Notes: a model not told the origin generated them from the sequence alone. Positions 42,157-51,581 are shown, counted from the first letter of the stretch. The stretch: DNA of 64,000 nt from Flammeovirgaceae bacterium (GCA_023251155.1 JAHEZH010000004.1:43477-107476); one strand, 5' to 3'. Made by a program: numbers and translations.

Positions 42157-42699
42157 ATGAACCTCATGAAAAAGAAAATATTCGCTCTCTGCGGAAGTAC
42201 ACGTGCCAACTCCGCTAACCTGCAATTACTGAAAGCCATTGCCACACTTTCAGCTAACGAATTTGAAATAGAAATTTATGATCAGCTCGCGGCATTGCCT
42301 CACTTCAACCCCGATAGGGATAACGAAACTCCTCCCGAGTTAGTAACCACACTTCGTGAAAAAATCAAAGCTTGCGATGGTGTCCTCATCTGCACACCGG
42401 AATATGTTTTCAGCTTACCGGGCAGTTTAAAAAATGCTATTGAGTGGACGGTATCGACTACGCTCTTCTCTCATAAACCTACCGCCATCATCACGGCATC
42501 TGGTCTTGGCGATCAGGCGCATGCATCGTTACAGTTAATCATGAAGACCCTTGAAGCAAACATGACCGAGCACACTCAATTGCATATTGCAGGCGTAAGA
42601 AATAAAGTGAATGCCGATGGAGAAATTATGGATAAATCCACATTGAAAAAGATCAATGAATTGATAAAGTCCTTATCCGGTTTAATAAAAGAAAAATAG
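42157..42699 (+). CDS. NADPH-dependent FMN reductase family protein
   Basis: 180 aa flavodoxin-like fold. The phosphate-binding loop is CGSTRANSANLQLL and the flavin-contact region CTPEYVFSLPGSLKNAIEWTVS matches the FMN_red family (chromate or quinone reductase-like). It reduces FMN, quinones or related acceptors with NADPH in the cytoplasm. The start may be the ATG at 42157 or the one at 42166 (MKKKIFALCGS); both keep the whole domain. A fossil of a DUF5916 gene begins 5 bases after its stop on the other strand. Confidence 0.92.
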   Translation: MNLMKKKIFALCGSTRANSANLQLLKAIATLSANEFEIEIYDQLAALPHFNPDRDNETPPELVTTLREKIKACDGVLICTPEYVFSLPGSLKNAIEWTVSTTLFSHKPTAIITASGLGDQAHASLQLIMKTLEANMTEHTQLHIAGVRNKVNADGEIMDKSTLKKINELIKSLSGLIKEK

Positions 42700-42704
42700 G
42701 GGTT

Positions 42705-42941
42705 TTAAAAAGTAAACCGGCACGTATACTTGATCAGAAATACGGGATGCGCTCTTTGTTGGGAGAGGTCAAAGGAATATTTCTCGTGCAGTGGATCTGA
42801 TCGGTCATAGAAAGCCCCATTCCGTTCAAGGGTCCATACTAAAAACAAAGTGGAGCCAGGAAAATATCCCCAGCGAATTACCGCATTGAACCGAAACTGC
42901 CCGAAATTAAAATCAGGTTTATCAAATACAACCTCAGCAAC
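42705..42941 (-). pseudogene. C-terminal remnant of a DUF5916 (CBM9-like) outer-membrane protein
   Basis: This is not in the ORF track because it has no start. The minus strand reads 78 uninterrupted codons to a proper stop at 42705, including PDFNFGQFRFNAVIRWGYFP and then GSTLFLVWTLERNGAFYDRS, ending with PVFLIKYTCRFTF. This closely follows the conserved C-terminal end of DUF5916 proteins (DFNFxQFRxNxVxRWxYxPGSTLxxVW). An in-frame stop precedes it and the other 700 or so residues of the family are missing. It is the tail left by deletion of a full-length gene. It fills most of an otherwise empty 346-base gap. Confidence 0.75.
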
Positions 42942-43010
42942 TCACTTTTACTCCATAGACCAGAGGTAAGATCAACGGTTGCTTCCGGAATTTGTTTGCT
43001 TTAAATTCAC

Positions 43011-43042
43011 TGCCTTGTGTTATTTTTTATTGACGCAAGGCA
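43011..43042. repeat. Inverted repeat just upstream of the DUF1801 gene
   Basis: TGCCTTGTGT pairs with ACGCAAGGCA (9 of 10) around a T-rich 12-base loop, ending 3 bases before the start codon. It could be a terminator for leftward transcripts, a leader hairpin affecting translation, or an operator. Confidence 0.45.
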
Positions 43043-43045
43043 CCG

Positions 43046-43393
43046 ATGAAGCCGATCGATAATTATTTTCTTCAACACGCTGAACCCACCAAAGGATGTT
43101 TGCTGTTTCTTCGTGCTCACCTTCTTCAATGTGCACCCGGTATTACTGAAGAATGGAAATACAGTATGCCTTTCTACTACTATCATGGCAAACGGTTTGG
43201 CTACTTATGGGTGAGCAAAAAACACCTCCAGCCTTATATCGGGCTGGTCGATGGACACCAGTTGAAACATCCTTCACTGCTACAGGAAAAGCGAACCCGC
43301 ATGAAAGTACTCCTTATTGATCCCGCTAAAGACATCCCTATCAAAACAATCAATATGGTCCTGAAAGAAGTACTGGCATTGTATAACCAGTAA
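43046..43393 (+). CDS. DUF1801 (YdhG-like) domain protein
   Basis: 115 aa. It opens MKPIDNYFLQHAEPTKGCLLFLRAHLLQCAPGITEEWKYSMPFYYYHGKR, where the EEWKYxMPFY motif is diagnostic of DUF1801. The family is related in fold to frataxin-like proteins; the function is unknown. It precedes signal peptidase I by 50 bases on the same strand, so co-transcription is possible. Confidence 0.88.
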   Translation: MKPIDNYFLQHAEPTKGCLLFLRAHLLQCAPGITEEWKYSMPFYYYHGKRFGYLWVSKKHLQPYIGLVDGHQLKHPSLLQEKRTRMKVLLIDPAKDIPIKTINMVLKEVLALYNQ

Positions 43394-43443
43394 CCTCATT
43401 ACCTTTTCTTCGTTCAATCAAAGACGACCAAATCACCACCGCT

Positions 43444-44568
43444 ATGAATTGGAAATTCTGGAATAAGCCCAAAGAGAAAAAACAGAAAACGCTTTTTCAG
43501 GAATGGCGCGATTCGATTGTGTTTGCTGTAGTTGTAGCCACGCTTGTTCGCTGGGCCACGGTGGAGGCCTTCGTGGTTCCAACCGGATCGATGGAAAATA
43601 CTATTCTTCCCGGAGATTTTTTATTCGTGAGTAAGTTTCATTACGGAAGCAGAACTCCCGCTACCCCTTTGCAGGTTCCACTCACCCATCAGACCATCTG
43701 GGGTACAACCATTCCTTCGTATCTCGATTGGATTGAATTACCCACCTACCGGCTTCCCGGAATCAGTAAAATAAAGAGAGAAGATGTTGTTGTATTCAAT
43801 GTTCCTCCACTGAGCCAGAATAAAGGAGTGCAGTACCCGATGGATTTGAAAACGTATTATGTAAAACGTTGCGTAGCGGTTGCTGGTGATCGTTTTGAAA
43901 TAAAAGACAGGCAAGCTTACGCTAATGGCGTAGCTTCAACCAATCCTGACAAACTGAAGTTCAGGCACCTGGTTTATGCCAAAGATGAAATCAATAAGCG
44001 AAATCTCAGCAAATTGGGCTTATCGGCAAGCGATTACATTTTACTTGATCGAAAGGCCAATAATGAAGTGGTGTATCTCATGTTTCTCACCAACGATCAG
44101 GTAGCCGAATTAACGTCAACTCCCTATATCAATTCCGTTCAGGATGACAGAAGCACCCATACCGGCACAGATCCTGGTATTTTTCCTTCATCCAAATACA
44201 GCGCCTGGAATGGAGATAACTATGGCCCGATTGTAATCCCTGCCAAAGGAATGAAGATTGCGATAAATGACTCTACGCTGGCCTTCTATTCGCAAGCCAT
44301 CAAAGACTATGAACACAACAATAATGTTGAGATCAACAATGGAGAATTGAAAATCAATGGATCACTGGTAAAAGTATATACGTTCAAACAAAATTATTAT
44401 TTCATGGTAGGCGACAATCGCCACAACTCACTTGATTCGCGCTACTGGGGTTTTGTACCTGAAGATCACATTGTAGGCAAGCCACTGTTTATCTGGCTGT
44501 CGGTAGATCAGGACGCAGACGTCACACATAAGATAAGATGGAACCGGTTAATGAATACCGTAGAGTAA
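43444..44568 (+). CDS. lepB: Signal peptidase I
   Basis: 374 aa, the long form usual in Bacteroidota. The membrane anchor (about 22-40) is followed by the catalytic Ser in PTGSMENTILPGDFLFVSK, the catalytic Lys in TYYVKRCVAVAGDRFEI, and the late box FMVGDNRHNSLDSRYWGFVPEDHIVGK. It cleaves signal peptides of Sec- and Tat-exported proteins at the inner membrane. About 170 residues between boxes D and E form an insertion typical of the phylum. The N-terminus starts MNWKFWNKPKEKK. It is convergent with the dGTPase gene. Confidence 0.96.
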   Translation: MNWKFWNKPKEKKQKTLFQEWRDSIVFAVVVATLVRWATVEAFVVPTGSMENTILPGDFLFVSKFHYGSRTPATPLQVPLTHQTIWGTTIPSYLDWIELPTYRLPGISKIKREDVVVFNVPPLSQNKGVQYPMDLKTYYVKRCVAVAGDRFEIKDRQAYANGVASTNPDKLKFRHLVYAKDEINKRNLSKLGLSASDYILLDRKANNEVVYLMFLTNDQVAELTSTPYINSVQDDRSTHTGTDPGIFPSSKYSAWNGDNYGPIVIPAKGMKIAINDSTLAFYSQAIKDYEHNNNVEINNGELKINGSLVKVYTFKQNYYFMVGDNRHNSLDSRYWGFVPEDHIVGKPLFIWLSVDQDADVTHKIRWNRLMNTVE

Positions 44569-44592
44569 TTCATCGTTTCGCTACCAATCAAT

Positions 44593-45918
44593 CTATAAAC
44601 TGATTCCCTTTATTTTTCTATAGAGCGATAAGGCGTGCCGGTCGGTAAGTCCGGAGATGAAATCAATAATGTGTCGTAGCATCAAATAATGATCACCCGG
44701 GCTTTGATTAATGTCATGAACCGTTTCTACCGGCAGAAGCATACTTAAATTAGCATGCTTGCGCGATAATGTATTGGCGAGCAGGTTAATACCTGTTTGT
44801 GTGAACTCTTCCAGCAACCCGGGTAACACTACATGACCCGATGCTTCAATCTCTACCACATTTCGGGCCTGATAAATTTTCTTTACCGATACCTGACTGA
44901 TTTTCTTTAATGCTTCTTTGAATTCACACAGATCAGTAAGCGCTTCATCAAATGACCCATCCAGTATTTTATTTTCATGATCAAGAAATACCTGGGTACA
45001 GGCATCGATCAGTATTCCTATGGTCATCGCACGAAGCACCCCCAGCTTTTCATTTAATCCTCTGGGTCCGGATAGTTTTTCACGGTTAAGCTTTTCTTTT
45101 AATATCGGTGCCAGCAACTCAATCGTATCTTCAAAGCTTACTAACCCTAACCGACAGCCATCTTCCAGATCGATGATACTGTAGCAGATATCATCAGCCG
45201 CCTCTACCAAAAACGTAAGCGGGTGACGAGTCCAAGCATCCGTTGCCACTTTCTGTAGTTCCAGTTCATCCGCCACTTCGGTGAATACTTTTCTCTCAGA
45301 TTGAAAGTATCCGAATTTCTTCTGGCTCTTTTTTGATTTGTTACGTTCTTCAAATAAAGCAGGGCATGGATATTTTGTAAAAGCACCAAGTGTAGCATAG
45401 GTCAGCTTGAGACCATATTCTTTTTTGTTGAGAATACGAAAGCCTTGTGCATTCCCTTCAAACTTCATCAGCTCTTCCCATTCACTTTTGCTTACTTTAT
45501 CAGCGAACGACTGGCCCAGGGAATGCGTAATGAAAAAATCAGAGATGGCATCTTCACCGGCATGACCAAAAGGAGGGTTACCTAAGTCGTGAGCAAGCGA
45601 TGCTGCGGCTACAATGGCGCCAAAATCAAACAATGTATAGTTTTTACTGAGTTCCGGGTGGCGTTGGATAAGAACCTCGCCTACCCGTTTTCCTAACGAA
45701 CGCCCCACACTTGATACCTCCAGACTGTGCGTCAACCGGGTGTGAACAAAATCATGCTCAGGCAACGGATGCACCTGTGTTTTATCTTGCAATCTTCGAA
45801 AGGGATGGGAAAAAATAATACGGTCGTAATCCTGCTCGAAAGCACTACGTGAAGGCGCTGTATTTGCAATTGCTTTTTGCCCGAGGCGGCCAGAAGAAAG
45901 TAAACTCTCCCAATTCAT
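44593..45918 (-). CDS. dgt: Deoxyguanosinetriphosphate triphosphohydrolase (dGTPase)
   Basis: 441 aa from the ATG at 45918, since MNWESLLSSGRLG is the usual family beginning; the track ORF adds 17 residues. The HD-domain ligands are visible in HTRLTHSLEVSSVGRSLG, AHDLGNPPFGHAGEDAI and the later AADDICYSIIDLEDG. It hydrolyses dGTP (and other dNTPs) to the nucleoside plus triphosphate, controlling dNTP pools and sometimes limiting phage. It is cytoplasmic and monocistronic by context. Confidence 0.95.
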   Translation of the reverse strand: MNWESLLSSGRLGQKAIANTAPSRSAFEQDYDRIIFSHPFRRLQDKTQVHPLPEHDFVHTRLTHSLEVSSVGRSLGKRVGEVLIQRHPELSKNYTLFDFGAIVAAASLAHDLGNPPFGHAGEDAISDFFITHSLGQSFADKVSKSEWEELMKFEGNAQGFRILNKKEYGLKLTYATLGAFTKYPCPALFEERNKSKKSQKKFGYFQSERKVFTEVADELELQKVATDAWTRHPLTFLVEAADDICYSIIDLEDGCRLGLVSFEDTIELLAPILKEKLNREKLSGPRGLNEKLGVLRAMTIGILIDACTQVFLDHENKILDGSFDEALTDLCEFKEALKKISQVSVKKIYQARNVVEIEASGHVVLPGLLEEFTQTGINLLANTLSRKHANLSMLLPVETVHDINQSPGDHYLMLRHIIDFISGLTDRHALSLYRKIKGISL

Positions 45919-46006
45919 AGAAGAAAAATTTTGCAATGATAGCAAAACCTTCTTGCTTGGTGAAGGCAAGTATTGTCGGTCAACTAAGTAATCCGAGAGA
46001 AATAGA

Positions 46007-46585
46007 TTAGCCCAGGGCTTCTACCTGCTCCACTTCTTCAGGCATCATACGCTGAAAAAGATTTTCAATGCCTGCCTTAAGGGTGATCGTAGAAGAGGGA
46101 CAACCACTGCATGAACCCTGCAAGGCTACTGTTACTTTTTTATCTCTGTACGAGTGGAAGGTGATCGCGCCACCATCCTGCTCTACCGCCGGGCGGATGT
46201 ATTCATCAAGAATGTTCTTGATTTTTTTAACCGTCTCTGTTTCTTCCTGCTCTTCACCAGGCGCGGGAGCTTTGATATCCAGAATCAGTTTGCCCGATTC
46301 CAGAAACGTGCGAATATGAGTTTTAAGCTTGTCTTGTATTTCGAGCCAATCGATATCACCTTTCTTGGTAACGGTAACAAAGTTGCTTGCATAAAATACA
46401 CGATCAACGTAAGGATATTCAAACAACTCTTTAGCCAGTGGAGCCTCCGCTGCGCTTGTGGCATCCGGAAAATCAAAACTCATTCCATCCGGTACCAGCA
46501 TTTCATTGAGAACAAACTTCAATGAGTTGGGATTCGGGTTAGACTCAAGATAAATATGGATTTGTTTCGGAGCAGCTTTCAACAT
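46007..46585 (-). CDS. NifU-like Fe-S scaffold protein (Nfu type)
   Basis: 192 aa. An N-terminal Nfu_N domain (IHIYLESNPNPNSLKFVLNEML) is followed by a C-terminal NifU domain (about 115-192) with the cluster-binding CxxC in GSCSGCPSSTITLKAGIE. It receives and passes on 4Fe-4S clusters to target apoproteins. A -7 element TAATTTTG lies 22 bases upstream of its start. It is monocistronic between two minus-strand neighbours. Confidence 0.95.
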   Translation of the reverse strand: MLKAAPKQIHIYLESNPNPNSLKFVLNEMLVPDGMSFDFPDATSAAEAPLAKELFEYPYVDRVFYASNFVTVTKKGDIDWLEIQDKLKTHIRTFLESGKLILDIKAPAPGEEQEETETVKKIKNILDEYIRPAVEQDGGAITFHSYRDKKVTVALQGSCSGCPSSTITLKAGIENLFQRMMPEEVEQVEALG

Positions 46586-46607
46586 ACACGTTACGTTTTC
46601 TTTGGAA

Positions 46608-46615
46608 CAAAATTA
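46608..46615 (-). promoter_or_regulatory. -7 element TAATTTTG for the Nfu gene
   Basis: An exact TAnnTTTG match on the minus strand 22 bases before the Nfu ATG. No clear -33 TTG is present at the expected spacing. Confidence 0.5.
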
Positions 46616-46657
46616 CGCAATTAAAGTTCGCCTTCTACCACTGCTTTTGCTAATGTT

Positions 46658-48061
46658 TCAGAGGTCGGTTTTTTCTACATCCAGGGCATTTTCCCATTTA
46701 CTTACCACTGCTGTTGCAATGCTGTTGCCCATGACATTGGTAGCGCTGCGCCCCATATCCAGCAGCGGGTCGATCCCCAGCAACAGGGCCAGGCCTGCCT
46801 CGGGTATATTAAATGATGCCAGGGTGCCTGCAATCACCACCAGCGATGCCCGGGGTACTCCGGCAATACCTTTACTGGTGAGCATCAACACCAGCAACAT
46901 ACTGATCTGAGTGGCAAATGAAAGCTCGATATTATACGATTGCGCAATGAACAATGAAGCAAACGTCATGTACATCATACTTCCATCCAGATTGAAGGAA
47001 TAGCCGAGGGGCAAAACAAAGCTGACGATTTTATCGTTACATCCGAATTTCTGTAATTCTTCCATGGTCTTCGGAAAAGCGGCTTCACTGGTAGAGGTAC
47101 TGAAGGCAACGAGGATGGGTTCCTTCACTCTTTTTACCAAAGCAACGATTCGCTTACCGATAACAAGAAATCCCGCCAGGCAAAGTAATAACCACAATAC
47201 GCCAAGTGAAAAATAGAACTCACCGATGAAGATGGAATAGGTCTTTAAAATTCCGATCCCTTGCTTGGCAATCACCGCTGTCATTGCTCCAAACACGGCT
47301 ACCGGTGCCAGGTTCATCACATAACCCGTTACTTTCAATATCACATGGGATACGGCATCCAACGCTTTCGTCACGATCTTTCCCTGCTCACCAATGGCAG
47401 CAGTGGCTACACCAAAGAAGAGCGAGAACACAACAATCTGTAAAATCTCATTCTTCGCCATGGATTCGATCACACTGCTGGGGAAGATATGAAACAAAAA
47501 TGTTTTCAATGAAAACCCTACGTGAGCGATGCCCACATCTTCACTCGTATCAGGCACCGGCAGATGCATGGCAATACCGGGTTCGAAGAGATTAACGATA
47601 ACCATACCGAGCAATAAACTGAGCAAGGAGGCACTGATAAACCATAGCAATGTTTTGCCACCGATACGACCTACTGATTTGATATCGCCCAACTTAGCAA
47701 CTCCCACTACCAGCGTAGTGAATACCAATGGCGCTACAATCATTTTGATAAGCCGCAGGAACACATCAGCCAGTACAGAGAAGGGTTCTACTTTTTTATC
47801 ACGTGAAGCGAGTATTTCATTTCGCTCTTTATTGGCGGCCTTCTTCTCTTTATCTAATCGTTTATAAACAACACTATCGGTAGCGGCGTGCAGGTCTTTC
47901 TTGATGATCGCAATTTTAGCATCCAGCGCTTCCAGTGATTTATTTTCTTCGTACAGGTAATTTTTATTCAGGATAAAACCCAATGCAATTCCAATCACCA
48001 GTGCAATAACAATGTATAAGGTAAGTTTGCTTTTCTTCTTTGGCGCGGATTCTACTTGCAT
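46658..48061 (-). CDS. Dicarboxylate/amino acid:cation symporter (DAACS, GltP-like)
   Basis: 467 aa from the ATG at 48061; the track start is a TTG giving a polar 23-residue extension, so the internal ATG is preferred. The first helix (LYIVIALVIGIALGFIL) is followed by an unusual charged helical insert of about 60 residues on the periplasmic side (KIAIIKKDLHAATDSVVYK). The standard SLC1 fold follows, including LPLGYSFNLDGSMMYMTFASLF and GIAGVPRASLVVIAGTL. It imports glutamate, aspartate or C4-dicarboxylates with Na+ or H+. A small palindrome lies upstream. Confidence 0.94.
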   Translation of the reverse strand: MQVESAPKKKSKLTLYIVIALVIGIALGFILNKNYLYEENKSLEALDAKIAIIKKDLHAATDSVVYKRLDKEKKAANKERNEILASRDKKVEPFSVLADVFLRLIKMIVAPLVFTTLVVGVAKLGDIKSVGRIGGKTLLWFISASLLSLLLGMVIVNLFEPGIAMHLPVPDTSEDVGIAHVGFSLKTFLFHIFPSSVIESMAKNEILQIVVFSLFFGVATAAIGEQGKIVTKALDAVSHVILKVTGYVMNLAPVAVFGAMTAVIAKQGIGILKTYSIFIGEFYFSLGVLWLLLCLAGFLVIGKRIVALVKRVKEPILVAFSTSTSEAAFPKTMEELQKFGCNDKIVSFVLPLGYSFNLDGSMMYMTFASLFIAQSYNIELSFATQISMLLVLMLTSKGIAGVPRASLVVIAGTLASFNIPEAGLALLLGIDPLLDMGRSATNVMGNSIATAVVSKWENALDVEKTDL

Positions 48062-48149
48062 AGGTGGTGTAGGGCTATTCCTTTGAGTTACGCCTGCGCG
48101 TACCGGTTTATCATTATTAAAGACCTGCAATATAATTGAAAAAAGACTT

Positions 48150-48164
48150 TTTCCTGACAGGAAA
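48150..48164. promoter_or_regulatory. Perfect palindrome TTTCCTG-A-CAGGAAA
   Basis: A 15-base perfect dyad lies about 90 bases upstream of the symporter start, in the 211-base gap. A likely operator for an unidentified regulator. No other feature was seen in 48131-48271. Confidence 0.45.
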
Positions 48165-48271
48165 TTACGTCAATGCACTGTCATCCATCGTGGCAAAAAG
48201 GAAGCAATCCCTACAAGCCGACAAGGATTACGTCCGTTGATGCGAGGCCGTGGAGTCCCGGTTATTTGATT

Positions 48272-50917
48272 CTAGTCGTTAAAATTGACAGTAAGATTGG
48301 TTGATACTCCAATGCGGAAGCCATAATGGAAATTAGCCAGGTCGCCTTCGCGGAATGACATAGCCCCCTCCAGACGGAATATGCGCAGAATTCCATCCAG
48401 GCCATACCCCACCTCGGTATAGTTTCCTGATGCTGGTGTGGCCAGGTAATTCACAAAAACATTCTCGGTAATGCCCAGCATCCGCACATAGGAAACCTGC
48501 GTTACCAAAAATTTACGGAAGTGATAATGCGCATTAACGACTGCATATCTATCGCTGGTGCTGTAGCGATAATAATCCAGCAGACGGAAACTGCCGATCG
48601 GATCAGTAGTAACAAACCAGGTACGGTTGCCCAGGAAATGTTTGTAATCCATAAATGACATATTCTCCCTATTGAAAAACATACCACCTTTTACTCCAAT
48701 GTCCAACGTTCCGCGAATACCCACCTTCAGTTGCTGGCGGATTCCCGCTTCAACCTGATCGAACTTCACTACGCTGTTAAACACGCCGGATATGGCCTTA
48801 CGATATTCCAAATTGAAAACAGGAGAAGAGTTGTTCACCCGCGACTTGCGCCCGTTACGAATACGGTATTTCTGCCACGGTCTTGCCTCCAGACTTACTG
48901 ATCCAACAAAAGCACGATTGTTTGAGAAGCTGGTGTTGGCCAATTCATCATTTACCGGGGCATTGTCTGTATAGTCTCCCTTATTACTCTTGAAAAAGGT
49001 AAAATTATTCCGGTTAACTAGTTCTCTTCTTTCCGCCCAACTCCAATTGGTATTAAAGGTAAATTTATCATTGAAGCGATGGCGGAAATTGGCCTCCACA
49101 AAATCGCGCTCATAAATCTTCATAAAGTTATCACCAAGAAAAAGGGAGGTGAATGTGTTCACAAAATGATGAATAGGTTCATCGCCATTATATTGCTCAA
49201 TGTACCGTCCACCTTCTACCGTCAGCCTGCTGTCTTTAGTGCGGTAGTCCACACGCAGCTTGCCCGTTAGCTTATCTCTGGCAAACGAATAACGTGCGAT
49301 CGGGCTTATCTCCAGTCTTCTGGTACGGATTACATTTTTATTAAGACTATCTTTTTTCACCCAGCGTTTGTATAAACTGGTGCGATAAATAATATTAAAT
49401 CCTTCCACCGTATTATATCCGCCGTAAGGGGTATGGATTTTAAAATCAGAGGTGTTGCTGACACGATACGTATCACCCGTTACGACATCCCATACCTGAA
49501 AGCCTGCCTTGTTTTTACTGTTCTTCTTTTTATTGCGAAGCGTATCACCCTCTAGTTTCTTCTGATCAACATCGGCAATGGAATCCGTTACTTTATAACC
49601 CCGCACTTCTTCGGTAGTAAGCGGAGCCGGACGCATGTCCGTCCAGAAGGTAGAGTCTTTTTTATAGGCCATGGAGTCTACCGAATACGTTGTTTCAGAC
49701 AACACATCCGGTTCTTTCTCCTTCTTTGTTTCCTGCTTCTCGTATTCCTTCACCATCTGCCGAAGTTCCTTATTCGTCACTTCTTTGCCTTCTTCAAGTC
49801 GTTGTTGCAGCTGTTGTCCCTTTTTACTGTATTTCGCTTTTACTTCTTTGGCCTGTACCTTCTCCAGTTTCTCATCGATGATGTTGATTTCATCTACAAT
49901 CAATGCCGGGTTGAGTCGGATCTTATAATCTTTCAACGTAGCCAGGTAGCTTCCTTCAAAATCAAAGCCGAATACTTTTCCATTGAAATAATACTGTTCT
50001 GACACCGGCAGCCACGCTTTGTTTTCAATTGGGTTATAAATTTCCTTGATCCGTATTTTGATACCCAGCTTGGTCGCTTCCAGGTCAAGACTGTGAATAC
50101 TCCACCAATCTTCCACGATATAAATAACACCGCGAAAAACATTGTCTCCTTTCGAGCGGGGGGTTACTTTAATTTTACTTACTTCGTAATTATTGTCTTT
50201 AAACGAACCCAGGTATTCAAATTTATAGTAAGAGAATGATTTGGGCGAAAGTGGTGAAACCGTCTCACCTATCTCCGGCTGATAAAAACTCCCATTGATG
50301 TACCCGGAGGGAGAACCACTGTTATTATCCTTTCCACTGGTATAAACAGCAATTACTTTCTCTTCAAACTTATTAGGCCGCGTATATTTTATCTCGCTCA
50401 CGGATTCAGAAATAAAAAGGCGGTCCTTGCTGATGCCCTCCTTTTCCAGTGCTTTCTTTGCCAGCCATGGATAATCATTCAGTTTCCCTTTTCCCTTTAT
50501 GTATACTTTGGCCGAGTAGAAATCCACTTGCTGAACATGGTATTTTGCTTTGGCGATTGCTTTACGCATGATGGTGTAGGCGGGGTCTTCCTTGTCGGCT
50601 TTCACCACCGCACTCTGTAAAAGAATAGCCTGAGTCTTCAGCGTGATATTAATCTCCTTAAAATCACTCCCGATGATTACGGTCTGTGTCTGTGATTCAT
50701 AACCTAAAAACTGAAAGATAACCGTGTATGTGCCCGGAGCCAGGTTGACTTCGTACGTTCCATTCACATTACTGGCCGCTCCCGTTCCTATTTCCCTTAC
50801 GAATATCGTGGCAAACGGAAGCACCGCTCCCTCATCTGATTTTATTACTCCACGGATACCTCCCGCTTGCGAAGCCAGCGATAAAAACAAAAAGAAAACA
50901 AGGATATGGTGCTTCAT
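48272..50917 (-). CDS. DUF5686 outer-membrane protein with carboxypeptidase-like domain
   Basis: 881 aa from the ATG at 50917, which begins the signal peptide MKHHILVFFLFLSLASQAGG. A carboxypeptidase-regulatory-like domain follows (about 22-105; GVIKSDEGAVLPFATIFVRE). The remainder is DUF5686, with a large soluble section carrying a Lys/Glu coiled coil (EGKEVTNKELRQMVKEYEKQETKKEKE) and a C-terminal barrel ending VSTNLTVNFND. The function is unknown; relatives are TonB-receptor-like but without a plug. It starts 45 bases after nadD and is probably the last gene of the sigma/gmk/nadD operon. Confidence 0.9.
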   Translation of the reverse strand: MKHHILVFFLFLSLASQAGGIRGVIKSDEGAVLPFATIFVREIGTGAASNVNGTYEVNLAPGTYTVIFQFLGYESQTQTVIIGSDFKEINITLKTQAILLQSAVVKADKEDPAYTIMRKAIAKAKYHVQQVDFYSAKVYIKGKGKLNDYPWLAKKALEKEGISKDRLFISESVSEIKYTRPNKFEEKVIAVYTSGKDNNSGSPSGYINGSFYQPEIGETVSPLSPKSFSYYKFEYLGSFKDNNYEVSKIKVTPRSKGDNVFRGVIYIVEDWWSIHSLDLEATKLGIKIRIKEIYNPIENKAWLPVSEQYYFNGKVFGFDFEGSYLATLKDYKIRLNPALIVDEINIIDEKLEKVQAKEVKAKYSKKGQQLQQRLEEGKEVTNKELRQMVKEYEKQETKKEKEPDVLSETTYSVDSMAYKKDSTFWTDMRPAPLTTEEVRGYKVTDSIADVDQKKLEGDTLRNKKKNSKNKAGFQVWDVVTGDTYRVSNTSDFKIHTPYGGYNTVEGFNIIYRTSLYKRWVKKDSLNKNVIRTRRLEISPIARYSFARDKLTGKLRVDYRTKDSRLTVEGGRYIEQYNGDEPIHHFVNTFTSLFLGDNFMKIYERDFVEANFRHRFNDKFTFNTNWSWAERRELVNRNNFTFFKSNKGDYTDNAPVNDELANTSFSNNRAFVGSVSLEARPWQKYRIRNGRKSRVNNSSPVFNLEYRKAISGVFNSVVKFDQVEAGIRQQLKVGIRGTLDIGVKGGMFFNRENMSFMDYKHFLGNRTWFVTTDPIGSFRLLDYYRYSTSDRYAVVNAHYHFRKFLVTQVSYVRMLGITENVFVNYLATPASGNYTEVGYGLDGILRIFRLEGAMSFREGDLANFHYGFRIGVSTNLTVNFND

Positions 50918-50962
50918 TACTTTCATTGACGCTAAAACAGGAAAGAAAGTTGTCATTGCTCC

Positions 50963-51547
50963 TTACAAATAAAAATGTTTTGCTTTTATCATCTGTTCTA
51001 CTGCCTGCGGAACGAGGTAACGAATGGACTTATTGTTTTTGATACAGTTACGGATATAGGTGGCCGAAATGTCCAACAGTGGGGCATCCACCATTTTCAC
51101 ATGGGGATGACGTCTTAGCTCAGAATTTGTTACATGGGGGCGTGGATAAACATACAGCCCATAGTGCTCCAGAATCTGTTCATAGTTTTTCCACTTACGA
51201 AAAATCTCCAGGTTATCCTCTCCTATAATGACTTTAAACTCTTTGTTGGGAAACTTCTCACGGAGGTGAGTAAGTGTGTCGATGGTGTAGCTCGGCTTGG
51301 GCAAATGAAACTCCACATCCGATACTTCCAGTTTATAATTATCCGCCACAGCGGCTTTCACCATATCAAAGCGATCGAACTCATGAAGCAGTCCCTTGCT
51401 GGGTTTCAATGGATTTTGGGGTGACACTACGAACCAGACTTTAGCCAGGTCGGTATTCTCTGCCATCACGTTAGCCAAAATCAGATGGCCCATGTGTATG
51501 GGATTAAAAGAGCCGAAGAAGAGACCTGTTTTCTGATGTAAGTCCAT
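50963..51547 (-). CDS. nadD: Nicotinate-nucleotide adenylyltransferase
   Basis: 194 aa nucleotidyltransferase. The N-terminal GLFFGSFNPIHMGHLILAN contains the (H/T)xGH motif. Later come VVSPQNPLK, the FHLPKPSYTIDTL substrate segment and SATYIRNCIKNNKSIRYLVP (the ISSTxIR-type motif). It adenylates nicotinate mononucleotide in NAD synthesis. It lies 34 bases after gmk, an order common in Bacteroidota. Confidence 0.96.
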   Translation of the reverse strand: MDLHQKTGLFFGSFNPIHMGHLILANVMAENTDLAKVWFVVSPQNPLKPSKGLLHEFDRFDMVKAAVADNYKLEVSDVEFHLPKPSYTIDTLTHLREKFPNKEFKVIIGEDNLEIFRKWKNYEQILEHYGLYVYPRPHVTNSELRRHPHVKMVDAPLLDISATYIRNCIKNNKSIRYLVPQAVEQMIKAKHFYL

Positions 51548-51581
51548 CCATTAAAGATAAACAGGATAGCGATATCTTGAA

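Noticed and set aside
41879-42160. 93-aa plus-strand ORF upstream of the FMN reductase
   Set aside because: It spans a hairpin and a promoter, has no recognisable fold, and its basic/aromatic composition fits a translated intergenic region.
46602-46910. 102-aa plus-strand ORF
   Set aside because: It is antisense to the symporter gene, whose frame is clearly coding.
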